Shown: piece by piece, positions 44,192-51,769 of the stretch
Layout of the letters: every line of letters starts with the position of its first letter
Position numbering within the stretch: the stretch's first letter is position 1
From: Saccharothrix syringae
GTDB lineage: Bacteria; Actinomycetota; Actinomycetes; Mycobacteriales; Pseudonocardiaceae
NCBI RefSeq assembly: GCF_009498035.1
Contig: NZ_CP034550.1
Coordinates: 4,898,001 to 4,962,000, forward strand
Reading direction: 5' to 3'
DNA: 64,000 bases
The notes under the pieces: model-generated
Seen by the model: the letters and a program-made list of their open reading frames with translations, nothing else
Databases searched by the model: none
Told to the model about the DNA's origin: nothing
Program-made: the position numbers and the translations under genes

Positions 44192-44455
44192 ATGAGACGC
44201 AAGACCAACCACCAGAGACGGCTGGTCGTGTTCTGCTTCCTGCTCGTGCTCGTCCCGCTCACCACCCAGCGCGCCCAGGGTGGACCGCCCTGCCGGACCA
44301 CCGGCGCGGAACTGCTCGCGGCGCTGTTCCTCCCGCTGGCGGTGCCCAGGTCGGCGTGGCGGTTGGCCCGCCTGGCGGAACTCGTTCCAGGGCACGTGGC
44401 CGAGCGGTCGGAGCCGGACCGGGGAGGCGAACCGTGCCCGACGGGGAAGCCGTAG
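44192..44455 (+). CDS. Small membrane or secreted peptide
   Basis: 87 codons from an ATG at 44192 with ACGGAG upstream. It has a basic start (MRRKTNHQRR), a hydrophobic segment VVFCFLLVLVPLTT, and a second hydrophobic patch LLAALFLPLAV. No family was recognised. It overlaps the next gene by 22 bp, which suggests coupling. The C-terminal third is low-complexity, so the true end may matter less than the first 50 residues. Confidence 0.5.
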   Translation: MRRKTNHQRRLVVFCFLLVLVPLTTQRAQGGPPCRTTGAELLAALFLPLAVPRSAWRLARLAELVPGHVAERSEPDRGGEPCPTGKP

Positions 44456-45153
44456 CGGTGCCGCGCCGGCGGCTGCTCGACGTGCTCGACGGCTGCCTGT
44501 CGCGGACGGGCACCCCGCCGGTCGCGGTGGTCTGCGCGCCCACCGGCGCCGGGAAGACGGCCCTGCTGACGACGTGGGCCCGGCACCGCGCGGACCCGGA
44601 CGCGCCGCGCACCGCCTGGGTGACGCTCGACGCGCGGCACGGTCACGCGGACCACCTCCGGTCGGCCATCCGCGACGCCGTGCTGCCGACCGCGGCACCG
44701 GGCGGGTTCTCGCCGGTCTGCCTGGTCCTCGACAACGCGCACGAGCTGTCCGGGCGCCCCGCTGCGCGGGAGCTGGCCCGCCTGGTCAGCCGCGCGGAGG
44801 TCCGGCTCGTACTGGCCGGCCGGTTCCCGTTCCCGCTGTCGCGGCAGTGGCTGCGGGACCGCGGCAGGCTCCGTGAAATCGGCCCCGAAGACCTGGCCTT
44901 CACCGCGCCGGAGGCCGCCGAGCTGCTGGGGGCCCACGGCATCCGGCTGCCCCCGGCCGAACTGGACGTGCTGCTGCGCTGCACGAAAGGGCAGGCCGCC
45001 CGGTTGCGCCTGGCCGTGACGTCCCTGGTGGCGCGGGGCAGGCCGGTCATGGGCGCCCCGGTCGCGGTGCCCGTGCCGAGGCGGTCGCCCGCGGGGGCCA
45101 CGACTGTGAACCCGGCCACCCCGCTCGGCGTGGCCCGCGCCCGAGGTCTGTGA
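44434..45153 (+). CDS. Isolated STAND (MalT/LuxR-type) ATPase domain
   Basis: 239 residues from a GTG at 44434 with GGGGAGG. It has Walker A CAPTGAGKTALLTTWA (K41, T42), Walker B-like VCLVLDNAHEL, and LVLAGRFPFPLSRQWLRDRG, matching residue for residue the order seen in the full-length regulator just downstream (GPAGSGKTTALATWA, CLVVDDVHVL, LVLAGRSTPPLRLSRLRLEG). It stops soon after the ATPase, with no TPR-like arm and no HTH. It may be a truncated duplicate or a dominant partner of the neighbour. Confidence 0.72.
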   Translation: MPDGEAVAVPRRRLLDVLDGCLSRTGTPPVAVVCAPTGAGKTALLTTWARHRADPDAPRTAWVTLDARHGHADHLRSAIRDAVLPTAAPGGFSPVCLVLDNAHELSGRPAARELARLVSRAEVRLVLAGRFPFPLSRQWLRDRGRLREIGPEDLAFTAPEAAELLGAHGIRLPPAELDVLLRCTKGQAARLRLAVTSLVARGRPVMGAPVAVPVPRRSPAGATTVNPATPLGVARARGL

Positions 45154-45322
45154 ACATCGGCCCGCATCCGTCACCCACAGCGGATGAGGACCGTTCGGCT
45201 TCACCACCTCCATGATCGGTACGGCCCCCACCGCCGGACCCCGCTCCGGGCGGAACCGGCGATCGCGGTGACCCGCGCACCTGACGGTTTCGAACGCATC
45301 GCGGATCAGGAGGACATCGAGC

Positions 45323-47962
45323 ATGGCTGACCGGCAAGCCCCGTCGGAACCCGACCCCGCCCGTACGGTGGCGCCGCCCAAGCTCCGCGTGCCGACCCCG
45401 GCCCCGCCGGTGGTGAAGCGGGACCGCCTGCTCCGGGCGCTGGACGAGCACACGTCGGCCGGGTCCGCGCCACCGCCCATCACCGTGGTGACCGGTCCCG
45501 CCGGTTCGGGCAAGACCACCGCCCTGGCGACCTGGGCGGCGCGGCGCGCGGCGACGAACCCGGTCGGCTGGGTGAGCCTGGACGCGCACGACAACGCGCC
45601 CGCCTACCTGTGGACCGCCATCACCGAGGCGTTGCGGACGGTCGTGCACCCCCCGAACCACCCGGCGTCCCTGCCACCCGCGACCTCGGCGGCCGAACCG
45701 GACCACCCCGCCGCCGTGATCGCCGCGCTCGACCGGGCCACCACACCGGTGTGCCTGGTCGTGGACGACGTGCACGTGCTGACCGACCGCACCGCCCTGC
45801 GCGGCCTGGAACTGCTCGTGCGGCACACCCCGGCGCAGCTGCGGCTGGTGCTGGCCGGTCGCAGCACGCCCCCGCTGCGGCTGTCCCGGCTCCGGCTGGA
45901 GGGCAGGCTGCGCGAGGTCGACGGGCGGCAGCTCGCGTTCACCAGGCAGGAGGCCGAGGCGCTGTTCACCGGCCACCACGTGGAACTGGCACCGGACGAC
46001 GTGGACCTGGTGCTGCGGCGCACCGACGGGTGGACCGCGGGCCTGCGGCTCGTCGCCCTGTCGGTGGCCGCCGCCGGGTCGGGTGAGGACACCCCGCTGC
46101 AGGGCGCCGTGCCGATGGTCTCCGAGTACCTGGCCGAGGAAGTCCTCGGCCGCCAACCGGAGCACGTCCGGGAGTTCATGGTGAGCACCAGCATCTGCGA
46201 CACCGTCTGCGCGGACCTGGCCGCCGCCGTGTCCGAGCAGCCCGGCACCGGACCCCTGCTGCACGACCTGAGCCGCGCCAACTCGCTGGTGACGGCCGTG
46301 GAGGGCGCCGAGGGCTGGTACCGCTACCACCCCATGCTGCGCGAACACCTCCTGGCCGAACTGGACAGGTCGAGACCGCGGGACCGCCCGCGGCTGCACC
46401 ACATCGCCGCGACGTGGCACCGCGACGCGGGAAGACCGCTGACCGCTCTGGAGCACGCCGTCCAGGCCGAGCACCCGGACCTGATCGGCGACCTGGTCGG
46501 CGCGGCCGGCCTCGGCGAGATCCTGCGCAGCGACGGCGACCGCCTGCACGACCTGCTCAAGCTCATGCCAGCCACCGCGTTCGGCCGCCCCGTCGTGGCG
46601 CTGATCGCGGCGTTCGCCGCGCTGGAGCGGGGCAACGTCCCGCTGGCCGACTGGCTGACGGCCCAGGTCGACAACCCCGCCCGCGCGCTGAAGAGCGACC
46701 ACGCCCGGGCGCTGCACGCCACCGTCCGCCTGCGCCGCGCCCGGTTCGACGGCGAGTGCGCCGAAGCCCTCGCCGCCATGCGCACGACCACGGCGGGCCG
46801 GACCGGCGACCTCGACCTGGACGTCGCCGCCCGCCTCAACCGGGGCATCGCCGAGCTGTGGCGGGGCGAGCACGAGGCCGCCGACGAGGACCTGTACCAG
46901 GGCCTGAGGCTGGCCGCGGAACAACGGCTCGACCACGCCGTCCTGCTGAGCCTGGTGCACCTCGCGGCGCTGGCGTGCGCCCGCGGCGACCTCGCCGTCA
47001 TGGTCGAGCACGCGAGCCGGGCGGTCGAGTTCGCGGTGGAACGCCACTGGGAGCGCAAACCCGGCACCGCCCTGGCGTACGCGCTCCTCGCGGTCGCGGC
47101 GCACCAGCGCCTGGACGACGTGGAGGCGTCCCGCTTGGCGTCGCTGGGCGCGGAGGTGCTGTCCGAACCGACCGATCGCACGGTGGAGCTGACCGTGGCC
47201 AGCGCGCACGCCGTCACCGCCTTCCAGGACGCCGGCGACCCGCACGCCGTGGTGGCCGCCCTGTGGCGGCAGTGGGACGGTTTCCAGCAGCCTTTTGTCG
47301 CGGCGCACCTGGTCGCGTCCGTGGCGCCCGCGGTCCAGCGCATGGCGCTGCGGGTGGGGGAGCACCAGTGGGCGGGCGCGATGGCGCCGAGGATCGAGGC
47401 GGCACTGGGTCCCTGCGGGGAGCACGCGCTGCTGTCGGCCACGGTGCAGTCGCACCGGGTCGGCCAGGCCCGCAAGCTGATCGAACCCGTGCTCAGCGGC
47501 GAACTGCCCTGCGTCGCCGCGTCGACCCTGATCGACGTGTGGCTGCTCGAAGCGACGCTGGCGGAGCGCGAAGGCGCCGCCCAGCAAGCGCACGAGGCCG
47601 TGCGCAGGGCGTTGAGCGCCGCCGAACCCCTCAACGCCGTCCGCCCGTTCCTGGAGGCGGGCAAACCGATCCGCGACCTGCTGGCCACGGGCGCCGGGCG
47701 GTTCGGCAGGTTGGACCGCTACGCCACCACCGTGATGCTGGCCCTGCCGACCGCCGGCACGGGCACGGTCGACGGCCTGACCGTCCGGGAACGCGACCTG
47801 CTGGTGGAGTTGCCGTCGATGCGCACCGCCGAGGAGATCGCCAACTCGATGTTCGTGTCGGTCAACACGGTCAAGACCCACCTGCGCGGCATCTACCGCA
47901 AGCTCGGCGTCAGCCAACGCCGGGACGCCGTGGTCGTGGCCCGCCAACGCGGGTTGATCTGA
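45323..47962 (+). CDS. Full-length MalT/LAL-type LuxR-family regulator
   Basis: 879 residues from an ATG at 45323 with AGGAGG. It has an N-terminal STAND ATPase (Walker A GPAGSGKT, about 58-65; VCLVVDDVHVL), a winged-helix spacer (LQGAVPMVSEYLAEEVLG), a long helical TPR-like sensor arm (about 340-800), and a C-terminal LuxR HTH (LTVRERDLLVELPSMRTAEE through VNTVKTHLRGIYRKLGVSQR). Such large ATP-dependent activators respond to a small inducer. The 169-bp upstream gap shows no clear operator. It follows a paralogous ATPase fragment. Confidence 0.9.
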   Translation: MADRQAPSEPDPARTVAPPKLRVPTPAPPVVKRDRLLRALDEHTSAGSAPPPITVVTGPAGSGKTTALATWAARRAATNPVGWVSLDAHDNAPAYLWTAITEALRTVVHPPNHPASLPPATSAAEPDHPAAVIAALDRATTPVCLVVDDVHVLTDRTALRGLELLVRHTPAQLRLVLAGRSTPPLRLSRLRLEGRLREVDGRQLAFTRQEAEALFTGHHVELAPDDVDLVLRRTDGWTAGLRLVALSVAAAGSGEDTPLQGAVPMVSEYLAEEVLGRQPEHVREFMVSTSICDTVCADLAAAVSEQPGTGPLLHDLSRANSLVTAVEGAEGWYRYHPMLREHLLAELDRSRPRDRPRLHHIAATWHRDAGRPLTALEHAVQAEHPDLIGDLVGAAGLGEILRSDGDRLHDLLKLMPATAFGRPVVALIAAFAALERGNVPLADWLTAQVDNPARALKSDHARALHATVRLRRARFDGECAEALAAMRTTTAGRTGDLDLDVAARLNRGIAELWRGEHEAADEDLYQGLRLAAEQRLDHAVLLSLVHLAALACARGDLAVMVEHASRAVEFAVERHWERKPGTALAYALLAVAAHQRLDDVEASRLASLGAEVLSEPTDRTVELTVASAHAVTAFQDAGDPHAVVAALWRQWDGFQQPFVAAHLVASVAPAVQRMALRVGEHQWAGAMAPRIEAALGPCGEHALLSATVQSHRVGQARKLIEPVLSGELPCVAASTLIDVWLLEATLAEREGAAQQAHEAVRRALSAAEPLNAVRPFLEAGKPIRDLLATGAGRFGRLDRYATTVMLALPTAGTGTVDGLTVRERDLLVELPSMRTAEEIANSMFVSVNTVKTHLRGIYRKLGVSQRRDAVVVARQRGLI

Positions 47963-47994
47963 CCCGCCGGGCGCGGATTCCCGCGCCCGGCGGG
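47963..47994. terminator. Bidirectional terminator between the LuxR gene and leuA
   Basis: CCCGCCGGGCGCG (47963-47975) pairs perfectly with CGCGCCCGGCGGG (47982-47994) around a 6-nt loop, between convergent stops. Confidence 0.88.
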
Positions 47995-47998
47995 CCCG

Positions 47999-49768
47999 TC
48001 AGACCTCCTTGGCGCGGTTGACCGCGGCGACGACGGCGTTGACCGACGCGGTGAGCACCGAGGTGTCCCACCCGCACCCCCACCACGGCGCACCGTCCAC
48101 TTCGCACCGCGCGTACGCCGCGGCGTGACCGTCCGAACCCCCAACGGAGTGCTCGCGGTAGTCGAGGACGTCGACGGTCACACCGATCCCGCGCAACGCG
48201 TCGGTCAGCGCCGACAGCGGCCCGTTGCCGATGCCCTCAACAGAGTGCTCGACCCCGTCGACGCGCAACCGGCAGGTGAAGCGGTGCACGCCCGGCGAGA
48301 CTTCCGCGGTGGACCAGGGGGCCACGGTGACGCGACCCTCCAGACCGGGGACGACGTAGGTGGCCCGGAACAGCTCCCACAGCTCCTCACGGGTCAGCTC
48401 GCGCCCGGTGGCGTCGGTGACCCGCTGCACCGCCCGGGCCAGCTCCGGCCGCAGGGCGGGCGGCAGCTCCAGGCCGCGGTGGGCGTGCAGCAGGTGCGCG
48501 ATGCCGCCCTTGCCGGACTGCGAGTTGATCCGGATGACCTCCTCGTAGGTGCGGCCGATGTCACCGGGGTCGATCGGCAGGTACGGCACGGCCCACGGCG
48601 CCTGCTCCGGCGGGACGCCCAGCTCCGCCGCCTGCTTGGCGTGGTGGGCCAGGCCCTTGGCGATGGCGTCCTGGTGGGTGCCGGAGAAGGCGGTGTGCAC
48701 GAGGTCGCCCGCGTAGGGGTGGCGGGGGTGCACGGGCAGCCGGTTGCAGTGCTCGACGACCTCGCGGACGGTGTCGATGTCCGAGAGGTCGACCATCGGG
48801 TCCACGCCCTGGGCGTGCAGGTTCAGCGCCAGGGTGACCAGGTCGACGTTGCCGGTGCGCTCGCCGTTGCCGAACAGGCAGCCCTCCACCCGCTGCGCCC
48901 CGGCCAGCACGGCGAGTTCGGCGCACGCCACCCCGGTGCCCCGGTCGTTGTGCGGGTGCACGGACAGGATCACCGAGTCCCGACGGGCCAGGTGCCGGTC
49001 CGCGTACTCGATCTGGTCGGCGTAGACGTTCGGCGTGGCGACCTCCACCGTGGCGGGCAGGTTGTGCACCACGGGCCGGTCGGGGCTCGCGTCCCACAGT
49101 TCGGTGACGCTGTCGCAGACCTCCAGCACGTAGTCCGGTTCGGTGAGGTTGAAGACCTCGGGCGAGAACTCGAACCGCACGCCGGGCCGGTCCCCGACCC
49201 GGCGCAGCAGGTGCCCGGCCGCGTCCAGCACGAGCCGGTGGAGTTCGGCGCGGGAACGGCCGAGGACGACGTCCCGCCAGACCGGCGCGGTGGCGGTGTA
49301 GAGGTGGATCAGTACGCGGGGCAACCCCTGGACGGCCTCGGCGGTCCGGTCGATCAGGTCCGCGCGGGCGGCGGTGAACACCGAGACGGTGACGTCCTCG
49401 GGCAGGTCGTCACGCTCGGCGAGGTGCCGCACGAAGTCGAAGTCGGTCTGGCTGGCCGAGGGGTAGCCGACCTCGATCTCCTTGTAGCCCATGGCGACCT
49501 GGAGGTCGAACAGGCGGCGCTTGCGCGCGGTGTCCATCGGCTCGGCCAGCGCCTGGTTGCCGTCGCGCAGGTCGACCGGCACCCACAGCGGGGCGCGCTC
49601 GATGCGCCGGGCGGGCCAGGTGCGACTGGAAGACGGAAGCGGCACGCGCTCGTGGACGGGCAGGTAGCGGTGGCTGGGCATGGAGCTGCGCCGTTGCGGG
49701 TTCCAGGCGGGCGCGTCGGCGGGCACGTCCCCGGCAGGGGTGCGCACCGTGGGGAAGGTCGCGGTCAT
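47999..49768 (-). CDS. leuA: 2-isopropylmalate synthase
   Basis: 589 residues, the usual actinobacterial length. The TIM-barrel shows [11 protein letters not shown] (metal/substrate loop), [31 protein letters not shown] (HxH metal ligands) and [20 protein letters not shown]. The C-terminal leucine-binding regulatory domain includes [20 protein letters not shown]. The enzyme condenses acetyl-CoA with 2-oxoisovalerate in the first step of leucine synthesis, in the cytoplasm, and is feedback inhibited by leucine. The start at 49768 has GAAAG upstream. Its leader holds a short ORF with leucine codons and a long hairpin. It is divergent from a FadR-type regulator. Confidence 0.97.
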   Translation of the reverse strand: MTATFPTVRTPAGDVPADAPAWNPQRRSSMPSHRYLPVHERVPLPSSSRTWPARRIERAPLWVPVDLRDGNQALAEPMDTARKRRLFDLQVAMGYKEIEVGYPSASQTDFDFVRHLAERDDLPEDVTVSVFTAARADLIDRTAEAVQGLPRVLIHLYTATAPVWRDVVLGRSRAELHRLVLDAAGHLLRRVGDRPGVRFEFSPEVFNLTEPDYVLEVCDSVTELWDASPDRPVVHNLPATVEVATPNVYADQIEYADRHLARRDSVILSVHPHNDRGTGVACAELAVLAGAQRVEGCLFGNGERTGNVDLVTLALNLHAQGVDPMVDLSDIDTVREVVEHCNRLPVHPRHPYAGDLVHTAFSGTHQDAIAKGLAHHAKQAAELGVPPEQAPWAVPYLPIDPGDIGRTYEEVIRINSQSGKGGIAHLLHAHRGLELPPALRPELARAVQRVTDATGRELTREELWELFRATYVVPGLEGRVTVAPWSTAEVSPGVHRFTCRLRVDGVEHSVEGIGNGPLSALTDALRGIGVTVDVLDYREHSVGGSDGHAAAYARCEVDGAPWWGCGWDTSVLTASVNAVVAAVNRAKEV

Positions 49769-49812
49769 CGGTGGTTCTTTCCGTCGATCGGGGGACCGGC
49801 GCAGCCGTGAAC

Positions 49813-49877
49813 CCGCTGCGAGGGGCCGGTCTGGGTCAGACCCCGCAGCGGCAACCGAGGAGGGCGGTCAAGCGCAC
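49813..49877 (-). promoter_or_regulatory. Putative leuA leader: 13-residue leader ORF plus strong hairpin
   Basis: On the leuA strand a GTG at 49877 opens a 14-codon frame ending TGA at 49836 ([13 protein letters not shown]), with three Leu codons (TTG, CTC, CTC). Its end overlaps a hairpin at 49813-49851 with a nested stem: CCGCTGCG paired with CGCAGCGG, and GGTCTG/CAGACC around GGT. The layout is that of ribosome-mediated attenuation used for leuA in actinobacteria. The ribosome site for the leader is poor, and an anti-terminator pairing was not worked out. Confidence 0.45.
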
Positions 49878-49883
49878 GACCGG

Positions 49884-49914
49884 TACACTAACAACTCCTC
49901 AGACAAGTAGACAA
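49884..49914. promoter_or_regulatory. Overlapping divergent promoters of leuA and the GntR gene
   Basis: Minus strand: TTGTCT (49914-49909) and TAGTGT (49890-49885), 18-bp spacer, for leuA. Plus strand: TACACT (49884-49889) could be the -10 of the GntR gene. The AT-rich spacer holds a direct repeat AGACAAGTAGACAA (49901-49914) that could serve as a regulator site. Confidence 0.45.
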
Positions 49915-49932
49915 CCTGAGAGGTTGACGCGG

Positions 49933-50622
49933 ATGCCCCTGGACCCCCTGCGCCCCGCCCCGCTGGTCGAACAGGCCGCCGCCCGCCTGCGAGCCCACAT
50001 CGCCGACGGCGAGTGGGCCGTCGGGACGAAGCTGCCCGGCGAAACCGCACTGGCCAAAGCCCTGGGCGTGGGCCGCTCAACCGTGCGGGAGGCGCTGCGC
50101 GCCCTGGCGGGTGCCGGGTTGGTGCGGGCCAGGCAGGGCGCGGGCGTGTTCGTCATCGCCACCGAGCCGCTGGAGGACTGGCCGACCCGCCTGCGCCGCT
50201 CGGCCGTCGCCGACGTGTACGAGGTGCGCATGATGATCGAGGTGCAAGCCGTCCGACTGGCCGCCGCCCGCCGCACCGACGCCGACATCACCGCGATCCA
50301 AGCCGCCCTGGAGGCACGCCGCGCAGCAGGCGCCCTGGACGACGACCAGTTCGTCCGAGCCGACATCGCCCTGCACGCCGCCGTGGTGGCCGCCGCGCAC
50401 AACACCGTCCTCGACGACCTGTTCGCCGAGTTCGTCCCGGTCCTGCACCGCGGCCTGGTCGATTTGGTGACCCTGCTCGACCTGCGTGCGAAGGAACCGG
50501 ACTGCGGGGACCGGTCCCATACCGCCCTGGTCACCGCGGTCGTCGCGGGCGACGCCGAGGTGGCGGGCCGCGTACTGGACGAGGAGCTGCGCAACACCCT
50601 CGCGCTGATCACCGCGAGCTGA
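49933..50622 (+). CDS. FadR-type GntR-family regulator
   Basis: 229 residues from an ATG at 49933 with GAGAGG. It has an N-terminal winged helix (LVEQAAARLRAHIADGEWAV, GTKLPGETALAKALGVGRST, VREALRALAGAGLV) and a C-terminal all-helical FCD domain (VADVYEVRMMIEVQAVRLAA, ADIALHAAVVAAAHN, SHTALVTAVVAGD; Asp and His residues that usually bind a metal or a carboxylate effector). It is divergent from leuA, with promoters that overlap, so cross-regulation is plausible. The effector is unknown. Confidence 0.88.
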   Translation: MPLDPLRPAPLVEQAAARLRAHIADGEWAVGTKLPGETALAKALGVGRSTVREALRALAGAGLVRARQGAGVFVIATEPLEDWPTRLRRSAVADVYEVRMMIEVQAVRLAAARRTDADITAIQAALEARRAAGALDDDQFVRADIALHAAVVAAAHNTVLDDLFAEFVPVLHRGLVDLVTLLDLRAKEPDCGDRSHTALVTAVVAGDAEVAGRVLDEELRNTLALITAS

Positions 50623-50977
50623 CGTTCGCGTTGGCCGGTCCTGGGCAGCCGAGGGACGCACACCGCACCGGTGTCCACCGTCCGATACGCCATCATGTAG
50701 GCGACCTGGTACTTTCGGCTCAATAAAGGACCGCAAACAGCGTGTTACGGCGGACCCGGGCGGCAGCGGGCTGGTCTGTCCGGTCGCGGTGGTCGTGAAC
50801 CATTCGGTCCGGGTTGGCGACACGGCATAAGCTATTACATTTCCCATGGTCATCCGGCATGTCGGCCGTGACTCCCTTCGGTCTATTCCGGCGGAACAGG
50901 GTGCGGGCTAGCCTGCCCTGGTCGAAATCCCTCAGTGCGACCTGCGGACTGCTCGCGGTCGAGGAGGTCGGGTAGGC
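50623..50977. other. AT-richer 355-bp gap before the peptide cassette
   Basis: This stretch is visibly poorer in GC than its surroundings (for example CTCAATAAAGGACC and GGCATAAGCTATTACATTTCC). It holds no supported gene. It ends with a GAGGAGG ribosome site for the HTH gene at 50978. A change in base composition at the edge of a cassette fits acquisition by transfer. Confidence 0.45.
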
Positions 50978-51382
50978 ATGACATCCAATGCGGCGCGTTC
51001 ATTGGGCGAGGAGCTGCGGCGGGTTCGGGTGGCCGAAGGTCTTTCGCTGCGCGCCATGGCCAGGCGGTTGGGATTGAGCGCCCACAGCGCTCTGGTCGAC
51101 TTCGAGCGGGGGCAGCGGGTGCCGTCGCCGGCGGTGCTGGCGGGGTATGTGCGGATCGACGGCGTCGACGCGGCGGTGCTGCGGACGATGCGGGAGGCGG
51201 TGGTCCGCGAGCGGCTGCGGGAGCGGTCGGGTGAGCCGGTCGTCGTGGTCGGGTCGCAGGTCGGCGGTCGTGTCGGCGGTCTGTGCGCGGTGCTGCGCGC
51301 GGCGGCGCGCCTGCTGTCGCGGTGCGCGGCGTGCGTGGAGGCCGCGGCGCGGTGGTTCGAGAAGCGCGGCGGCCGGGTGTGA
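50978..51382 (+). CDS. Cro/C1-type HTH regulator
   Basis: 134 residues from an ATG at 50978. The first 65 residues are a helix-turn-helix of XRE type (LGEELRRVRVAEGLSLRAMA, LGLSAHSALVDFERGQRVPS, LAGYVRIDGVD). The remainder is a predicted helix with Arg, Val and Cys residues, of unknown role. It sits directly upstream of the short-peptide gene and is followed by a small stem-loop, so it is the likely switch of the cassette. Confidence 0.8.
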   Translation: MTSNAARSLGEELRRVRVAEGLSLRAMARRLGLSAHSALVDFERGQRVPSPAVLAGYVRIDGVDAAVLRTMREAVVRERLRERSGEPVVVVGSQVGGRVGGLCAVLRAAARLLSRCAACVEAAARWFEKRGGRV

Positions 51383-51388
51383 GCCGCC

Positions 51389-51411
51389 CGGCTAAACCCA
51401 TTTTTTAGCCG
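51389..51411 (+). terminator. Rho-independent-like terminator after the HTH gene
   Basis: CGGCTAAA (51389-51396) pairs with TTTAGCCG (51404-51411); the loop side carries a run of T (51401-51406). It is 7 bases after the HTH stop. Confidence 0.6.
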
Positions 51412-51477
51412 TTCGCGCCGGCGCGCCCGGTGGTGTTCTGCGTCGTTCCGGACTTGTTCTGTTCCTGCTTCGCCCCG

Positions 51478-51507
51478 TTGAGAACGACCGAAAGGCGCTG
51501 TTAGGAA
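51478..51507 (+). promoter_or_regulatory. Candidate promoter of the peptide gene
   Basis: TTGAGA (51478-51483) and TAGGAA (51502-51507) with an 18-bp spacer, about 70 bp before the peptide ATG. Confidence 0.45.
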
Positions 51508-51574
51508 TTCGTTCCAGGCGTCCCGAGCGCGTTCGGGCGTCGCAGTGGGGAACGATCGCAAATGGGGGTGAACC

Positions 51575-51664
51575 ATGAAGAAGATCACCATGCGCAAGGT
51601 GGGCACGGTCAAGCTGACCAGCGCGGCGACCGCGCTGTACGGCGGCGGCCCCTGCCCGGTCTGA
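51575..51664 (+). CDS. Short peptide gene, candidate RiPP precursor (29 residues)
   Basis: An ATG at 51575, preceded by GGGGGTG, opens a 30-codon frame. The product starts MKKITMRKVGTVKLTS and ends AATALYGGGPCPV. It has a basic leader with no hydrophobic core, so it is not a signal peptide, then a triple-glycine boundary and a tiny Pro-Cys-Pro-Val tail with the only cysteine. It stands alone between its own promoter and a 15-bp-stem hairpin, directly before a membrane metalloprotease that carries an RRE/PqqD-like N-terminus. This is the usual arrangement of a ribosomally made, post-translationally processed peptide. Product identity and modification are unknown. Confidence 0.6.
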   Translation: MKKITMRKVGTVKLTSAATALYGGGPCPV

Positions 51665-51683
51665 TCCGGGAGCTTCCCGATCG

Positions 51684-51718
51684 CGCCGGCGGCGGGTCCG
51701 CGCGACCCGCCGCCGGCG
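51684..51718 (+). terminator. Strong hairpin between precursor and metalloprotease genes
   Basis: A 15-bp perfect stem (51684-51698 with 51704-51718) and a 5-nt loop, starting 20 bases after the peptide stop. It would let the peptide be made in excess of the downstream enzymes, as in many RiPP operons. Confidence 0.75.
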
Positions 51719-51739
51719 TCCGTCCCGGTCCCGGCACCC

Positions 51740-51769
51740 GAGCAGGAGCACACCGAGCAGGAGCACACC
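51740..51769 (+). repeat. Perfect 15-bp tandem duplication carrying the ribosome site
   Basis: GAGCAGGAGCACACC is repeated twice without mismatch (51740-51754, 51755-51769) and abuts the metalloprotease ATG at 51770. It duplicates the purine-rich ribosome site. Confidence 0.8.

Noticed and set aside
45047..47947. 966-codon minus-strand frame over the LuxR-type regulator
   Set aside because: Antisense shadow of a gene with intact Walker and HTH motifs.
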